From positions 930,001 to 994,000 of the forward strand of contig WLWT01000002.1 in NCBI GenBank assembly GCA_012103455.1: a stretch of DNA of 64,000 nt, in the 5' to 3' direction. The notes under the pieces are model-generated. The model saw nothing but the letters and a program-made list of their open reading frames with translations, searched no databases and was not told the DNA's origin. The stretch is from Gammaproteobacteria bacterium (lineage in GTDB: Bacteria > Pseudomonadota > Gammaproteobacteria > HK1). How positions within the stretch are numbered: the first letter of the stretch is position 1; every line of letters begins with the position of its first letter. The translations under genes and the position numbers were made by a program. This document shows, one piece after another, positions 9,001-17,415 of the stretch.

Positions 9001-9555
9001 GCTTAGCGCTTGGCGCGCCGCGTTGGGACGTGAACGCTCCGCAGTGAGCCGCTTGTCTAATTGTTCGGAGACCGCCCGGGCTTGCTGCGTGCGGGACTGT
9101 TCCTCCAACAGGCGCTGGCGCAGTTCACTCAGGCCAATATCGCTGTTGACGTCCAGACCGCTCAGCGAATCGGGCCGGATACCTGTTTGCGCTTGGATCT
9201 CGGCGCGTATCTGCGCCGCCTGTTTAGGCGCGGCCGCCAGCGCCGCCTTGAAACCTTGCGCCGCTGCTTCGTTGCTACGGGCATCGGCCAGGCGCCCGCG
9301 GGCCAGGATAAGCAGCTCCAGCAACTGCGCTTTGAGCGCTTCATCCTGGCTTTGATAACCCTCCAGCAGCTTGATCCGCTCATCGATAGCCGCTTCGGAA
9401 AGCTGGCCGCCTGAGGCGCTGAACTCCGTGGTGCGATTTTCTGTGGTGCGGTTTAAAGCGGCATCGGTAGGCGCAGCTTGTTCGCCTGCTGCCCCACCTG
9501 CAAATAGCAGCAAGGGAGACAGTAAGGCGGCGGCTAGGAATGGGCTCAGGCGCAT
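6076..9555 (-). CDS. mscK: Large mechanosensitive channel, MscK/KefA type
   Basis: A protein of about 1,159 residues from ATG 9555 (a GTG lies three codons upstream). Layout: signal peptide (about 1-25), a long periplasmic coiled-coil region rich in Arg, Glu, Ala and Gln (about 40-470), several membrane segments (about 500-830), then the MscS pore and beta domain near residue 965 (GLGFGLQEIVANFVSG, then FERPIRIGD and the TLTDWDNKEIIVPN segment). Length and order match the MscK/KefA group, which releases solutes on osmotic downshift. It is transcribed alone; no potassium-regulatory partner is next to it. Confidence 0.9.
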   Translation of the reverse strand: MRLSPFLAAALLSPLLLFAGGAAGEQAAPTDAALNRTTENRTTEFSASGGQLSEAAIDERIKLLEGYQSQDEALKAQLLELLILARGRLADARSNEAAAQGFKAALAAAPKQAAQIRAEIQAQTGIRPDSLSGLDVNSDIGLSELRQRLLEEQSRTQQARAVSEQLDKRLTAERSRPNAARQALSAARQRIAAIEAELKELSNSADQDARLSEARRFALLARRWAQQTEAARLDQELLSHEARLGLLIAERDRAVQQLRRRESAVKLLEDFLSERRNSQAARARADAEQARAEAIDKHPAIRELAEQTAAFSSDLQKMVQALDETRQRRQHVAGELKRLSDSFTSVRRKLDVAGLSPAMNALLLDERRRLPDRRFYQAQAKERLRELSAAGLGRLRAEEHQRRLIDLDDAVEAWIGERLERSLSPATRYPIGHQVRFLMVDQQALVNELVEAYSSYTQLLGDLDFDQQRLVEETDRYQAFLDKQLLWIPSAPVLGATALGQAAVAASWFSSPGEWRGVMQAAKEALDNTPALWAGFAPIALLLIARRRFSQHLDKCAERVGRLYADRFSFTLEACAVSVLMAIPWPALFAYVGWIAANAPAASDFARTVGLGLMAAARPLLMLLVLRTLCIRNGVCRAHFLWSERTVALIRIHLYWFAPITVAASFVIATSVFATDEAVRQSLGRIALLLAELALAIFTYRLLSPSHGAPRDFIATKPDSWLARLRFMWFPLAVGLPLCLAAMAVVGYAYTAMALQAYINTTVWIVVGAVLLYGLILRWLWTTTRRLELEREYERRITEREKTTHEQAEHEEDDPASADERPKLDLKSIDLQTRRLVSTLLSWSVVAGLWLVWADVLPALSGFDNIDLWQQAAVRDGQLTLIPVTFSDIALAMLAGIVAFAAARNLPGVLELAVLRHLPIDAGARHALTATAQYLIAGIGIVIVFDLVGLDWSDIQWLVAALSVGLGFGLQEIVANFVSGLIILFERPIRIGDTVTVGNLSGTVTRIRIRATTLTDWDNKEIIVPNKTFITERLINWTLTDAVTRVVIHVGIAYGSDTVKAHTLMLQAATDHPAVLSEPEPQVFFVGLGDSSLNFEVRLYVRTLAERLSTTHEYLMAIERTLSENGIDIPFPQRELHIRSERIRNWPGTAPGDSANPSA

Positions 9556-9759
9556 ACGCTGCACATTTTACCCGACTCAATCAGGAGCGTCTCGCCGGCG
9601 GGCAGGGCCATCGGGGCAATGTTGCCGGGACAGTTTGCTGTTACCGCAGCGAGTAGGATCAGTGTGAGTGGAGGGGATTTCGCCACCGGTGCCGTATCAC
9701 CGATACTAGCCCACCTTCAGATTCCAGCACGGCTTAGCGGCGGCTTATCGTTCTTGCAC

Positions 9760-10797
9760 ATGGATCCTCTAACTCACGCATTAGCGGGGGCTGTGTTGGC
9801 GGCCGCTGCTAGCAAACCCGCACATTTGCACGCGGCGGTGCTCGCCGGTGCCATCGGGGCGGTTATCCCGGACTTGGACGTGCTCATCAAGGCGGCTGAT
9901 GATCCACTGCTCACCCACGAATTCCACCGTCACTTCACCCACAGTGTGCTGTTGGTACCGGTGGTGGGCGCCTTGGTGGCGGTGCTGTTGCGATCAGTCA
10001 CCAGGTGGCCAGTTGGTTTGGCTGGACTGCGTGTGGCTTGGGGGTGGTTTTGGTGGTACGGGGCTTTAGGCGCGCTCACTGCCGGCTTGCTCGATGCCTG
10101 TACCAGTTACGGCACCTATGTTTGGTGGCCATGGGTGGATGAACGTATCGCGTGGGCAATCGTCGCGGCGATCGATCCGGTGATCACTGTTCTTTTGCTC
10201 AGCGGTCTAGGACTGGCGCTTTATAGAGCGTCGGCGACTTTCGCTTCGTTTAGCGCCGCGGCTGTTGTGTGTTATCTGCTGGTAGGGGCGATGCAACACG
10301 AACGGGCGGCGTGGGCGGCACGCAGCTTAGCCGAACAGCGCGGCCATGCAATCGGTGAACTGCGCGTCAAACCAACCCTTGGCAACCTTATCGTCTGGCG
10401 CAGCATCTATAAGGCCGATGGCAAGTTTTGGATAGATGCAATACGGCTTGGCGTCAGTGCACTGGCCTATTCCGGCGCCTCGGTTATGTCGGCCAAACTC
10501 GATGAATGGGCGCCGGCTGGCTCACGCAAACGCGATGATATCGAGCGCTTCAAGGTCCTGTCGGCGGGTTATGTGATCGCCCATCCTCACCATCCGCATG
10601 TGCTGGGCGATGGGCGCTATGCCATGCAGCCCGATGGTATCGCCCCGCTTTGGGGTATTGACGTCAGCGGTCCACCGCATGAGCCTGTGCGCTGGCGCAC
10701 GTTCAGGGACTGGGACGCCCACGCTTGGGCGCGATTCAAGAGCATGCTTAAAGGCGAGGTTGTGCAAAGTGCCCCAAGTGATGTCCCCTACAAATGA
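9760..10797 (+). CDS. YdjM/DUF457 family membrane-bound putative metal-dependent hydrolase
   Basis: A protein of 345 residues when started at ATG 9760 (MDPLTHALAGA), the canonical beginning of this family; longer starts add unconserved sequence. Motifs are PDLDVL near residue 42 and FHRHFTHS near residue 61, which form the conserved Asp/His set. Four or five hydrophobic segments follow (about 65-190), and then a soluble C-terminal domain of about 150 residues. The family is annotated as inner-membrane hydrolase; the substrate is unknown and related proteins are LexA-regulated in enterobacteria. Confidence 0.8.
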   Translation: MDPLTHALAGAVLAAAASKPAHLHAAVLAGAIGAVIPDLDVLIKAADDPLLTHEFHRHFTHSVLLVPVVGALVAVLLRSVTRWPVGLAGLRVAWGWFWWYGALGALTAGLLDACTSYGTYVWWPWVDERIAWAIVAAIDPVITVLLLSGLGLALYRASATFASFSAAAVVCYLLVGAMQHERAAWAARSLAEQRGHAIGELRVKPTLGNLIVWRSIYKADGKFWIDAIRLGVSALAYSGASVMSAKLDEWAPAGSRKRDDIERFKVLSAGYVIAHPHHPHVLGDGRYAMQPDGIAPLWGIDVSGPPHEPVRWRTFRDWDAHAWARFKSMLKGEVVQSAPSDVPYK

Positions 10798-10800
10798 TGC

Positions 10801-10842
10801 CCCCTAGGTGTTGAGATAAGTCCCCTAGGTGTTGAGATAAAT
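10801..10842. repeat. 21-bp tandem duplication
   Basis: Two adjacent 21-bp copies (unit starting CCCCTAGGTGTTGAGATAA) fill most of the spacer between the DUF457 gene and tag. Confidence 0.88.
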
Positions 10843-10871
10843 AATGCGTACCGAGGCGGGGATTGAGGCCG

Positions 10872-11468
10872 ATGAATGCTGAGCGGTGCCGTTGCGATTG
10901 GGCAAGTGGCGGATGTCCCGAGGAAATCGTTTATCACGACACCGAATGGTGCGTGCCCACCCGCGATGATCGCACTCTTTTCGAATTCCTGCTCTTGGAG
11001 GGCGCCCAGGCCGGACTGTCATGGCGCACGGTTTTGTTGAAGCGCGAGGGTTACCGGCGTGCTTTCGCCGATTTTGATCCCGGCAAAGTAGCGCGCTTCA
11101 AGGAGGCGAAAATCACCGAGCTGTTGGCCAACAGCGCCATTATCCGCAATCGCCTCAAAGTGCGCTCCGCGGTTGGCAACGCCCGGGCGTTTTTGGACAT
11201 TCAAGCGCAGTACGGCAGTTTCGCCGATTATCTATGGGCTTTCGTGGACGGTTCGCCCATCCACAATCACTGGCGTACCCGCGCCGAAGTGCCCGCCAGC
11301 AGCCCTTTGTCCGAGCAGCTGAGCAAAGCACTCAAACGCCGCGGATTTCGTTTCGCGGGCAGCACTATTTGCTACTCGTACATGCAGGCCGCGGGATTGC
11401 TGAACGACCATCTAACCACCTGCTTCAGACATGCGGAAGTGGCGCAACTGCCTTCGAGGACCACCTGA
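10872..11468 (+). CDS. tag: 3-methyladenine DNA glycosylase I
   Basis: A 198-residue protein started at ATG 10872 (a TTG three codons upstream is less likely). The N-terminus resembles E. coli Tag: RCRCDW, then YHDTEWCVP, then LLLEGAQAGLSW carrying the catalytic-site Glu. C-terminal CYSYMQAAGLLNDHLTTC supplies the His and Cys that, with N-terminal Cys and His, bind the zinc of this family. It removes 3-methyladenine from alkylated DNA. The next gene starts two bases after its stop, so the two are probably co-transcribed. With the ATL protein upstream this is a second alkylation-damage gene in the first 11 kb. Confidence 0.93.
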   Translation: MNAERCRCDWASGGCPEEIVYHDTEWCVPTRDDRTLFEFLLLEGAQAGLSWRTVLLKREGYRRAFADFDPGKVARFKEAKITELLANSAIIRNRLKVRSAVGNARAFLDIQAQYGSFADYLWAFVDGSPIHNHWRTRAEVPASSPLSEQLSKALKRRGFRFAGSTICYSYMQAAGLLNDHLTTCFRHAEVAQLPSRTT

Positions 11469-11469
11469 T

Positions 11470-12387
11470 ATGATCGTATTATTACCCGCTCTCTATTCTA
11501 CGAAACACCTGTTTATGCTGTTCGCAACGGTCCTGTTGCTGGTGATGAGCACAGCGGCGCGCAGTGCCGGCGAGCAGCCCGCTCCACCTTTTTGGCGCGT
11601 GACCAATGCGGCTAACGAGACCTACATCTTGGGCAGCATGCATTTGGGTACGCCCAAGATGTACCCATTGCCAGCGCCCATAAGAGATGCTCTAAGCCGG
11701 GCAAAGATCATAGCGCTTGAAATCGATTCGACCGCTATCACGCCGCGCCAGCTAGCCCGCATGCAGGCATTGGGTACTTATCCGCAGGGTGAATCGCTGC
11801 GCGCTCATGCAGGTCCGCAGCGATGGACCGAGATGACCGCGCTCTGCCACCGCCTGGCGGTGGACTGCGATCGATTAGTCAAGCGCCGGCCCTGGTTGGC
11901 GGCACTAGAGCTTGTGTTGGCGGCGGTCGCTAAAGCCGGTTTCAATGCACTACATGGGATCGAGGTCCATATCCTGCTGAATAAACCGGCCGCCACCCGC
12001 ATCATCGAGTTGGAATCCTTCGAGGCGCAACTGGCTGTGCTGAGCGGTTTTGTCAATGAGGAAGCCCTTGCCTACCTGATGGAAACCATAGAGTCTTTCG
12101 ATGACATAGATACCGTATTACGCGAGCTGGCCGATGCGTGGCTATACGGCCGCGATGAGGACTTGGACCGATTGATCAACCAGGAAATGCGCGGCTCTAA
12201 AGTCAAAGATCTGTACAAAAAAATGATAGTGGACCGTAACCACACTATGGCCGATGGCATAGAGGAACTACTGCGGCAACAAGAACCTACTCTGGTCGTG
12301 GTGGGTGCTGGCCACGTGGTTGGAGTGGATAGCATCCCCAATGTGCTCAAAGCCCGCGGTTGGCAGCTAGAGCGGGTTCGTCCTTGA
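11470..12387 (+). CDS. TraB/GumN family protein
   Basis: A protein of 305 residues from ATG 11470, or 290 from the Met at 11515, which places a signal peptide (LFATVLLLVMSTAARSA) at the start. Conserved family segments are YILGSMHLGTPKMYPLP near residue 55 and VVVGAGHVVGVDSI near the C-terminus, with a helical middle part. TraB/GumN proteins are predicted metal-dependent proteases or hydrolases related to Tiki, but bacterial substrates are unknown. It follows tag by one base and overlaps the HAD gene, suggesting one transcript. Confidence 0.85.
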   Translation: MIVLLPALYSTKHLFMLFATVLLLVMSTAARSAGEQPAPPFWRVTNAANETYILGSMHLGTPKMYPLPAPIRDALSRAKIIALEIDSTAITPRQLARMQALGTYPQGESLRAHAGPQRWTEMTALCHRLAVDCDRLVKRRPWLAALELVLAAVAKAGFNALHGIEVHILLNKPAATRIIELESFEAQLAVLSGFVNEEALAYLMETIESFDDIDTVLRELADAWLYGRDEDLDRLINQEMRGSKVKDLYKKMIVDRNHTMADGIEELLRQQEPTLVVVGAGHVVGVDSIPNVLKARGWQLERVRP

Positions 12388-13076
12388 CCATCCGCTGTCT
12401 CACTTTCGATCTGGATGATACCTTGTGGGATGCCGGATCGATCATCGTCCGCGCTGAAGTCGCTGCGTTCGAGTGGTTGGAACACCATGCACCCGAGGTG
12501 GTGGCCGGGCGTACCGCGGATGAACTGGCGGCCCACCGGCGGGCCTTCTATAGCTCGCTGCCCCATCTGAGTCATGATTTCACGGCGCTTCGCCGGGCTT
12601 GGCTGGCCCATCTTTTCGCTGCGGCGGGTCTTGGCCGGAGGCGCAGTGAACAGGCGTTCATGGCGTTTTGGCGGGTGCGCAATGAGGTAGCGCCGTTTCC
12701 TGAAGCTATCGCTGCCCTAGAACGGCTGCGACGACGGTTTGTGCTTGGAACTGTTACCAACGGCAACGCTAGCATCGACTATATAGGTCTAGCCAAATAC
12801 TTTGCATTTACTGTCACCGCCGGCGAGGCGGGTGTTATGAAACCCGACCCCGGTATTTTTGCGTTCGCCCTCGCCAAGGCCGGAATAAAGCCGAGTGAGG
12901 CGGTGCATATCGGCGATGATCCGGACGCCGATATGCGCGGGGCGATGAATCACGGCATGCGCGCGGTTTGGGTGAACCCGCACGGTCACCGTTGGGATCG
13001 GATCCATGGCGCGCCGCCCCATGCACAAATTGGCGGCCTGGGCGAATTGGACGAGGTATTGGAGGCGTGGCGTTAG
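12384..13076 (+). CDS. HAD-superfamily hydrolase, subfamily IA (YigB-like)
   Basis: A protein of about 230 residues. The start is taken as the TTG at 12384, which overlaps the TGA of the upstream gene (TTGA). HAD motifs are in order: FDLDDTLWD with the nucleophile Asp, VTNGN with the motif II Thr, GVMKPDPGIF with the motif III Lys, and HIGDDPDAD as motif IV. A cap domain sits between motifs I and II, as in subfamily IA. YigB in E. coli dephosphorylates 5-amino-6-ribitylamino-uracil phosphate; that substrate is possible but unproven here. It is too long and domain-rich to be the missing KdsC. Confidence 0.87.
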   Translation: MTIRCLTFDLDDTLWDAGSIIVRAEVAAFEWLEHHAPEVVAGRTADELAAHRRAFYSSLPHLSHDFTALRRAWLAHLFAAAGLGRRRSEQAFMAFWRVRNEVAPFPEAIAALERLRRRFVLGTVTNGNASIDYIGLAKYFAFTVTAGEAGVMKPDPGIFAFALAKAGIKPSEAVHIGDDPDADMRGAMNHGMRAVWVNPHGHRWDRIHGAPPHAQIGGLGELDEVLEAWR

Positions 13077-13182
13077 CTCTGGCGCGAGGCGCTCGCGGCC
13101 TACAAAAGCTGGGCCCCCAAGCCTACCGCTGATCGCAGTAAAGCAAGATAAATTGAACCCACGTCAGGCGCACTGGACCTGG

Positions 13183-13210
13183 CGCACTTGAATCACCGCA
13201 CTTGAATCAC
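13183..13210. repeat. 14-bp tandem duplication upstream of comEA-like gene
   Basis: Two adjacent exact copies of CGCACTTGAATCAC, 30 bp before the comEA-like start. Confidence 0.88.
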
Positions 13211-13239
13211 CCGTTAACCATCCAAGGAGGGTCAAACTC

Positions 13240-13509
13240 ATGAACCTATTCCAATCCACCGCCATCGCATGTCTGTTCGCGTTCGGCCTTGCCGGGGCTG
13301 CTATCGCCGCTGAGCCGGTCGATATCAACACGGCCAGCGCCGAAGCGTTGGCGGCCGCCATTGATGGAGTCGGCAAAAAAAGAGCCGAGGCTATCATCGC
13401 TTACCGGGAACAGAATGGTCCTTTCGTGGCGGTCGATGATCTCACCAAAGTGCCTGGTATTGGCCGCAAGACAGTGGAGGGTAACCGCGATAAGTTGAAG
13501 GTCCGGTAA
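13240..13509 (+). CDS. ComEA-like helix-hairpin-helix DNA-binding protein
   Basis: A small exported protein of 89 residues. The signal peptide (CLFAFGLAGAAIA) ends near residue 23 and is followed by one helix-hairpin-helix domain with DINTASAEAL, IDGVGKKRAEAII and VPGIGRKTVE. Such proteins bind double-stranded DNA in the periplasm during natural uptake. A strong ribosome site, AAGGAGG at 13224, lies before the ATG. No other competence gene is adjacent. Confidence 0.9.
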   Translation: MNLFQSTAIACLFAFGLAGAAIAAEPVDINTASAEALAAAIDGVGKKRAEAIIAYREQNGPFVAVDDLTKVPGIGRKTVEGNRDKLKVR

Positions 13510-13588
13510 CGTTCTTAAGATCAGCTCAATATCCACGGATCCTGCCAACATAGAGGCGGGCCATCTATGAGGGCGATCGCCCAAGGCA

Positions 13589-14305
13589 TTACATCTGGCG
13601 CCGTTCTTCGGCGCCCGAGCAGCGTATCTCGTGGAGACGCTCGGGTGTGCCCACGTCATACCAAAGACCTGGATGAATTTCCGCCGTCACCGCGTCATGC
13701 CGCATCTGTTCGCGCAATAGCGGCGCGAGCGGGAACGCGGCTTCAGTACAGCCAGTGAACAGATCCGGGTGGTACGCACCTATTCCTGAAAACGTCCATT
13801 GAACCGCCCCACTGGGGCGCGCTAGGCCATGATGGTCTAGGGCAAAATCGCCCAGTGGGTGATGCGGCGCATTCTTGACCAGTACCAGATGGGCAAGAGT
13901 GGGTGTACGCTCCCGCCGACCTATGGGCCGGCCTATATGAGCATGTCCCCGTAGCCGCGCTAAAGGAAAATCTGTCCATACATCGGCGTTGACGACGGCA
14001 AACGGTCCCCCGCCGAGCAGTGGCAGTGCCGCGTGGATCCCACCGCCGGAGTCGAGCGCGCCCTCGCGCTCCCATGAATACCGAATGCGCACACCGAGGC
14101 GTGAGCCGTCACCTAAGCGCTCTACGATCCGGTGTCCCAGGTAAGCGAGGTTGACGACGATATCGCGAAACCCCGCCCATCGCGCCCTCTCTACGGTATG
14201 CTCGATCAACGCTTTGCCAGCCACTTCCAGCAGTGGTTTGGGGGTCGCCTCCGTGAGTTGGCCCATGCGCGTTCCGCGGCCGGCTGCCAGTATCATCAAG
14301 CGCAC
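13589..14305 (-). CDS. murU: N-acetylmuramate-1-phosphate uridylyltransferase-like nucleotidyltransferase
   Basis: A 238-residue nucleotidyltransferase. The N-terminal signature ILAAGRGTRMGQLTEATPKPL is that of sugar-phosphate nucleotidyltransferases, and DSGGGI near residue 86 and NADVWTD near 106 give the metal-binding Asp. The closest familiar protein is MurU of Pseudomonas, which makes UDP-MurNAc in cell-wall recycling. A mannose-1-phosphate guanylyltransferase is the alternative. An insertion of about ten residues (GRPIGRRERT near 123) is unusual for the group. The partner kinase AmgK, usually adjacent, is not in the window. Confidence 0.8.
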   Translation of the reverse strand: MRLMILAAGRGTRMGQLTEATPKPLLEVAGKALIEHTVERARWAGFRDIVVNLAYLGHRIVERLGDGSRLGVRIRYSWEREGALDSGGGIHAALPLLGGGPFAVVNADVWTDFPLARLRGHAHIGRPIGRRERTPTLAHLVLVKNAPHHPLGDFALDHHGLARPSGAVQWTFSGIGAYHPDLFTGCTEAAFPLAPLLREQMRHDAVTAEIHPGLWYDVGTPERLHEIRCSGAEERRQM

Positions 14306-14461
14306 AAAAACCTCCCCTGGAACCTAAGCTCGGCCAGTCCGGCGCGCACTATCGGCTATGTTACGATCCGCTGTCATGGTGCCTGCGTTTCCAAGAACTA
14401 TGGGCTACAGGCTATGGCAATAGACCCTCTTTGCCGGCACACTCACGTCTGCGCCAAACGC

Positions 14462-14491
14462 CGGTTGGAGCAATAACGGTTGGAGCAATAA
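14462..14491. repeat. 15-bp tandem duplication upstream of kdsD
   Basis: Two exact adjacent copies of CGGTTGGAGCAATAA, 18 bp before the kdsD start. Confidence 0.9.
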
Positions 14492-14509
14492 GCAGTTAAA
14501 CCGACAGCT

Positions 14510-15544
14510 ATGTTCGAGCCGTCCGCTCCTACCCCTGCAACCGCCGCGCAAGCGGTGGATCATGCCTTGGATCAGGCCGATGTTTCTCTGTGCAAGCTCG
14601 GCCAAGCGGTATTGGAAAATGAAGCGGATGCCATCCGAGCGCTGATCCCGCGCATCGGCGCTCACTTCGCGCGCGCTTGCCGCCTGATGCTCGCCTGTAA
14701 AGGCCGGGTAGTGGTGTGTGGCATGGGCAAATCCGGGCACATCGGCAACAAGATCGCCGCCACTCTTGCGAGTGTGGGCACGCCGGCTTTTTTTGTGCAC
14801 CCGGCAGAAGCGAGTCACGGTGATCTCGGAATGATCACCCGCAACGATGTGGTATTGGTGCTTTCAAACTCGGGGGAGACCGATGAAATCATCAATATTT
14901 TGCCGATAATCAGGCGCTTAGGTGTCGCTCTTATCAGCATGACCGGTAACCCGGGCTCAAAAATGGCCCGTCTCGCCGATGTTAACCTGGACGTTGGCGT
15001 GCGCCAGGAGGCATGCCCGCTAGGACTGGCGCCCACTTCTAGCACCACTGCTGCCCTAGCGATGGGTGATGCCCTGGCCATCGCTCTTTTGGATGCGAGG
15101 CACTTCAGCCAAGAAGATTTTGCCCGTACCCACCCAGCAGGCTCCTTGGGCCGGCGCCTCTTACTGCACATCGGCGACATCATGCGCACCGGCGACGCTA
15201 TCCCTCGAGTCTTTGACGACACACCGTTTAGCGATGCGCTACTCGAGATAACCCGCAAAGAGTTAGGGCTGACGGTAGTGATCGACGTTGAGAACAAGGT
15301 CTTGGGCGTATTCACCGATGGCGATCTACGCCGTGCTCTCGATGCCCGGGTGGATGTGCATAAAGCCAAGGTGGCGCAACTTATGACCCGAGGAGGCGTC
15401 ACAATCGAAGCGGACCGGTTAGCGGCCGAGGGCCTGAACGTCATGCAGTCACGTAAGGTCAATGCGTTGCCGGTGGTCGATGGGCGAAGGATGCTGGTAG
15501 GGATCGTGGGTATGCACGATATGCTGCGGTCCCGGATAGTCTAA
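14510..15544 (+). CDS. kdsD: D-arabinose 5-phosphate isomerase
   Basis: A 344-residue protein with a sugar isomerase (SIS) domain (about 50-190: GMGKSGHIGNKIAATL, then THGDLGMI-like and LSNSGETDEI) and two CBS domains (about 215-340), the standard KdsD/KpsF architecture. It converts ribulose 5-phosphate to arabinose 5-phosphate for Kdo synthesis. It heads the LPS export cluster lptCAB. In many relatives kdsC follows at once; here only 46 bp separate the stop from lptC, and they hold an imperfect 18-bp tandem repeat, so kdsC is absent from its usual place. Confidence 0.95.
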   Translation: MFEPSAPTPATAAQAVDHALDQADVSLCKLGQAVLENEADAIRALIPRIGAHFARACRLMLACKGRVVVCGMGKSGHIGNKIAATLASVGTPAFFVHPAEASHGDLGMITRNDVVLVLSNSGETDEIINILPIIRRLGVALISMTGNPGSKMARLADVNLDVGVRQEACPLGLAPTSSTTAALAMGDALAIALLDARHFSQEDFARTHPAGSLGRRLLLHIGDIMRTGDAIPRVFDDTPFSDALLEITRKELGLTVVIDVENKVLGVFTDGDLRRALDARVDVHKAKVAQLMTRGGVTIEADRLAAEGLNVMQSRKVNALPVVDGRRMLVGIVGMHDMLRSRIV

Positions 15545-15590
15545 TCTTCTCGGGTAATCCACCTTCTCGGGTCATCTAATCGTGGGGGCG

Positions 15591-16163
15591 ATGGAAAAGC
15601 TGCGCCGTTGGTTGCCTACAGCCTTGCTGCTGCTGCTTGCCATTACGAGCGGCGTTCTATTGCGCCAATTCGAAGACGGTCATTCCCTCGGCCCCGGAGA
15701 AGAAAGGGCCACGCCGGACTTCTTCATGGAGGACTTCATCTCCACCATCATGAGTCCTTCCGGTATACCCCTGCGTACGCTCAGCGCCAAACGCTTGGAC
15801 CATTATCCCGATACACAAACCAATCACCTGGAAGCACCCTATCTGGTGTTGCACTACGGTGAGCAGCCGGCGTGGCACGTGCGCTCGGAGCGGGGTTGGG
15901 TCTACGAGAGCGGGTTAGTGGCGCTACTCGGTAAAGTGCATGCTTGGCGGGACACCGACGCGGGGGAGCGCGCCATAGATATACACACGTGGGATATGCG
16001 TATACTGCCGGAGCAGGAGTTTGGCGAGACCGATCAGCCGGTTACGATTATCACGCGCACGCAGACATCACGTGGCATGGGGATGCGGGCCTATCTCGCT
16101 GAAAGCCGCTTGGAACTCATGGCCCGCGTGACTACCGAGGTCACAGGACATCTCAACCGATGA
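15591..16163 (+). CDS. lptC: LPS export protein LptC
   Basis: A bitopic inner-membrane protein of 190 residues. One N-terminal membrane segment (LPTALLLLLAITSGVLL, about 8-24) is followed by a periplasmic beta-jellyroll with the LptC pattern DFFMEDF and LSAKRLDHYP. It relays LPS from the LptBFG transporter to LptA. ATG 15591 is preferred over GTG 15582. The stop overlaps the lptA start (ATGA), so the two are translationally coupled. Confidence 0.92.
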   Translation: MEKLRRWLPTALLLLLAITSGVLLRQFEDGHSLGPGEERATPDFFMEDFISTIMSPSGIPLRTLSAKRLDHYPDTQTNHLEAPYLVLHYGEQPAWHVRSERGWVYESGLVALLGKVHAWRDTDAGERAIDIHTWDMRILPEQEFGETDQPVTIITRTQTSRGMGMRAYLAESRLELMARVTTEVTGHLNR

Positions 16164-16663
16164 ACAACTGCTCGAAGGCACTGCTAGCATCATTCTTTTG
16201 GCTCATCTGCGCTGGGGCAGCCGCGCTGAGCAGCGATCGCGATCAGCCGATCAACATCGAAGCGGATTGGGCGGAAGCGGACGACATCCGGCGCGTGACG
16301 GTATACAAGGGCCGTGTGGTGGTGGTGCAGGGTTCCATACGCATCACCGGCGACGTGGTCACTATGTACTACGACCAAAAGCGTGAGTTGACCAAGCTGG
16401 TTGCCACGGGCCGGCCTGCCAGATTCAAGCAAAAAGCGGATCAAGGCGAATTGCAGCGAGCCGACGCCAAGCGCCTCGAGTACCTCGTGGGCTCGGACAC
16501 GATGGTACTGGTGGGCACCGCCAATCTGGCCCAAGGTAAAAGTAAAGTGAGTGCCGATCGTATCATGTACGACACGCAAAACAGCCAGATTAAGGCCGAA
16601 TCGAAGAAAGAAGAACGTTCCCGGGGCCGGGTGCGCATCGTCATCGATTCGAATCAACAGTAG
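16160..16663 (+). CDS. lptA: LPS periplasmic bridge protein LptA
   Basis: A 167-residue protein with a signal peptide (ending after GAAAL) and an OstA-type domain beginning DQPINIEADWAEADD, the standard LptA start of the mature chain, then VVVVQGSIRITGD and the repeating beta strands. It spans the periplasm between LptC and LptDE. It overlaps lptC by four bases and is 11 bp ahead of lptB. Confidence 0.93.
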   Translation: MNNCSKALLASFFWLICAGAAALSSDRDQPINIEADWAEADDIRRVTVYKGRVVVVQGSIRITGDVVTMYYDQKRELTKLVATGRPARFKQKADQGELQRADAKRLEYLVGSDTMVLVGTANLAQGKSKVSADRIMYDTQNSQIKAESKKEERSRGRVRIVIDSNQQ

Positions 16664-16674
16664 CGCGCGCAATC

Positions 16675-17400
16675 ATGAGTGTTCTTAGCGCTCAGCATTT
16701 GGCAAAACAATACGGCGGCCGGCCAGTGGTCAGCGATGTCAGCCTCACGGTCCAAAGCGGCGAGGTAGTAGGTCTGCTAGGTCCGAACGGGGCCGGCAAA
16801 ACCACCAGCTTTTACATGATTATCGGCCTCATCAAAGCCGATGACGGCACAGTGTATTTGGATAACCGCGACCTGTCGGGATTACCTATGCACGTGCGCG
16901 CCCGCCAAGGCTTGGGTTATCTGCCGCAAGAGCCGTCCATCTTTCGCAAGCTATCGGTGGCCGACAACATCATGGCTCTCTTGGAGATCCGTTCTAAGAT
17001 GACGCAAAGTCAGCGCCGCCGGCGGGTTGATGCGCTGTTACGCGAACTCGACCTGTCGCACCTGCACGACCGCCGCGGTGAAACGCTGTCCGGCGGCGAG
17101 CGGCGGCGGGTGGAAATCGCCCGCACCCTGGCGATGGAGCCGCGCTTCATCCTCTTGGATGAGCCCTTTGCCGGCATCGATCCTATCTCCGTGATAGGCA
17201 TCCAACGGATCGTGCGTTTTCTAAGCGAGCGGTCCATCGGCGTTCTCCTCACTGATCATCAGGTGCGCGAGGCCCTAGGCATTTGCGACCGGGCCTTCAT
17301 CGTGGTGGACGGGCAGATCTTGAAACAGGGCACGCCGGAAGAAGTGTTGGCCGATCAGCGAGTGCGCGATTTGTACTTAGGGGAAGACTTCCAGCTCTGA
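16675..17400 (+). CDS. lptB: LPS export ABC transporter ATP-binding protein
   Basis: A 241-residue ABC ATPase with Walker A GPNGAGKTTSF (about 37), signature LSGGERRRVEIA (about 138), Walker B FILLDEPFAGIDP (about 159) and H-loop LLTDHQVRE. It drives LPS extraction with LptF and LptG, which are not in the window. In most gammaproteobacteria rpoN follows directly; here about 12.6 kb of defence-type sequence separates lptB from rpoN. Confidence 0.95.
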   Translation: MSVLSAQHLAKQYGGRPVVSDVSLTVQSGEVVGLLGPNGAGKTTSFYMIIGLIKADDGTVYLDNRDLSGLPMHVRARQGLGYLPQEPSIFRKLSVADNIMALLEIRSKMTQSQRRRRVDALLRELDLSHLHDRRGETLSGGERRRVEIARTLAMEPRFILLDEPFAGIDPISVIGIQRIVRFLSERSIGVLLTDHQVREALGICDRAFIVVDGQILKQGTPEEVLADQRVRDLYLGEDFQL

Positions 17401-17415
17401 GCGTAGCCGCACCGT

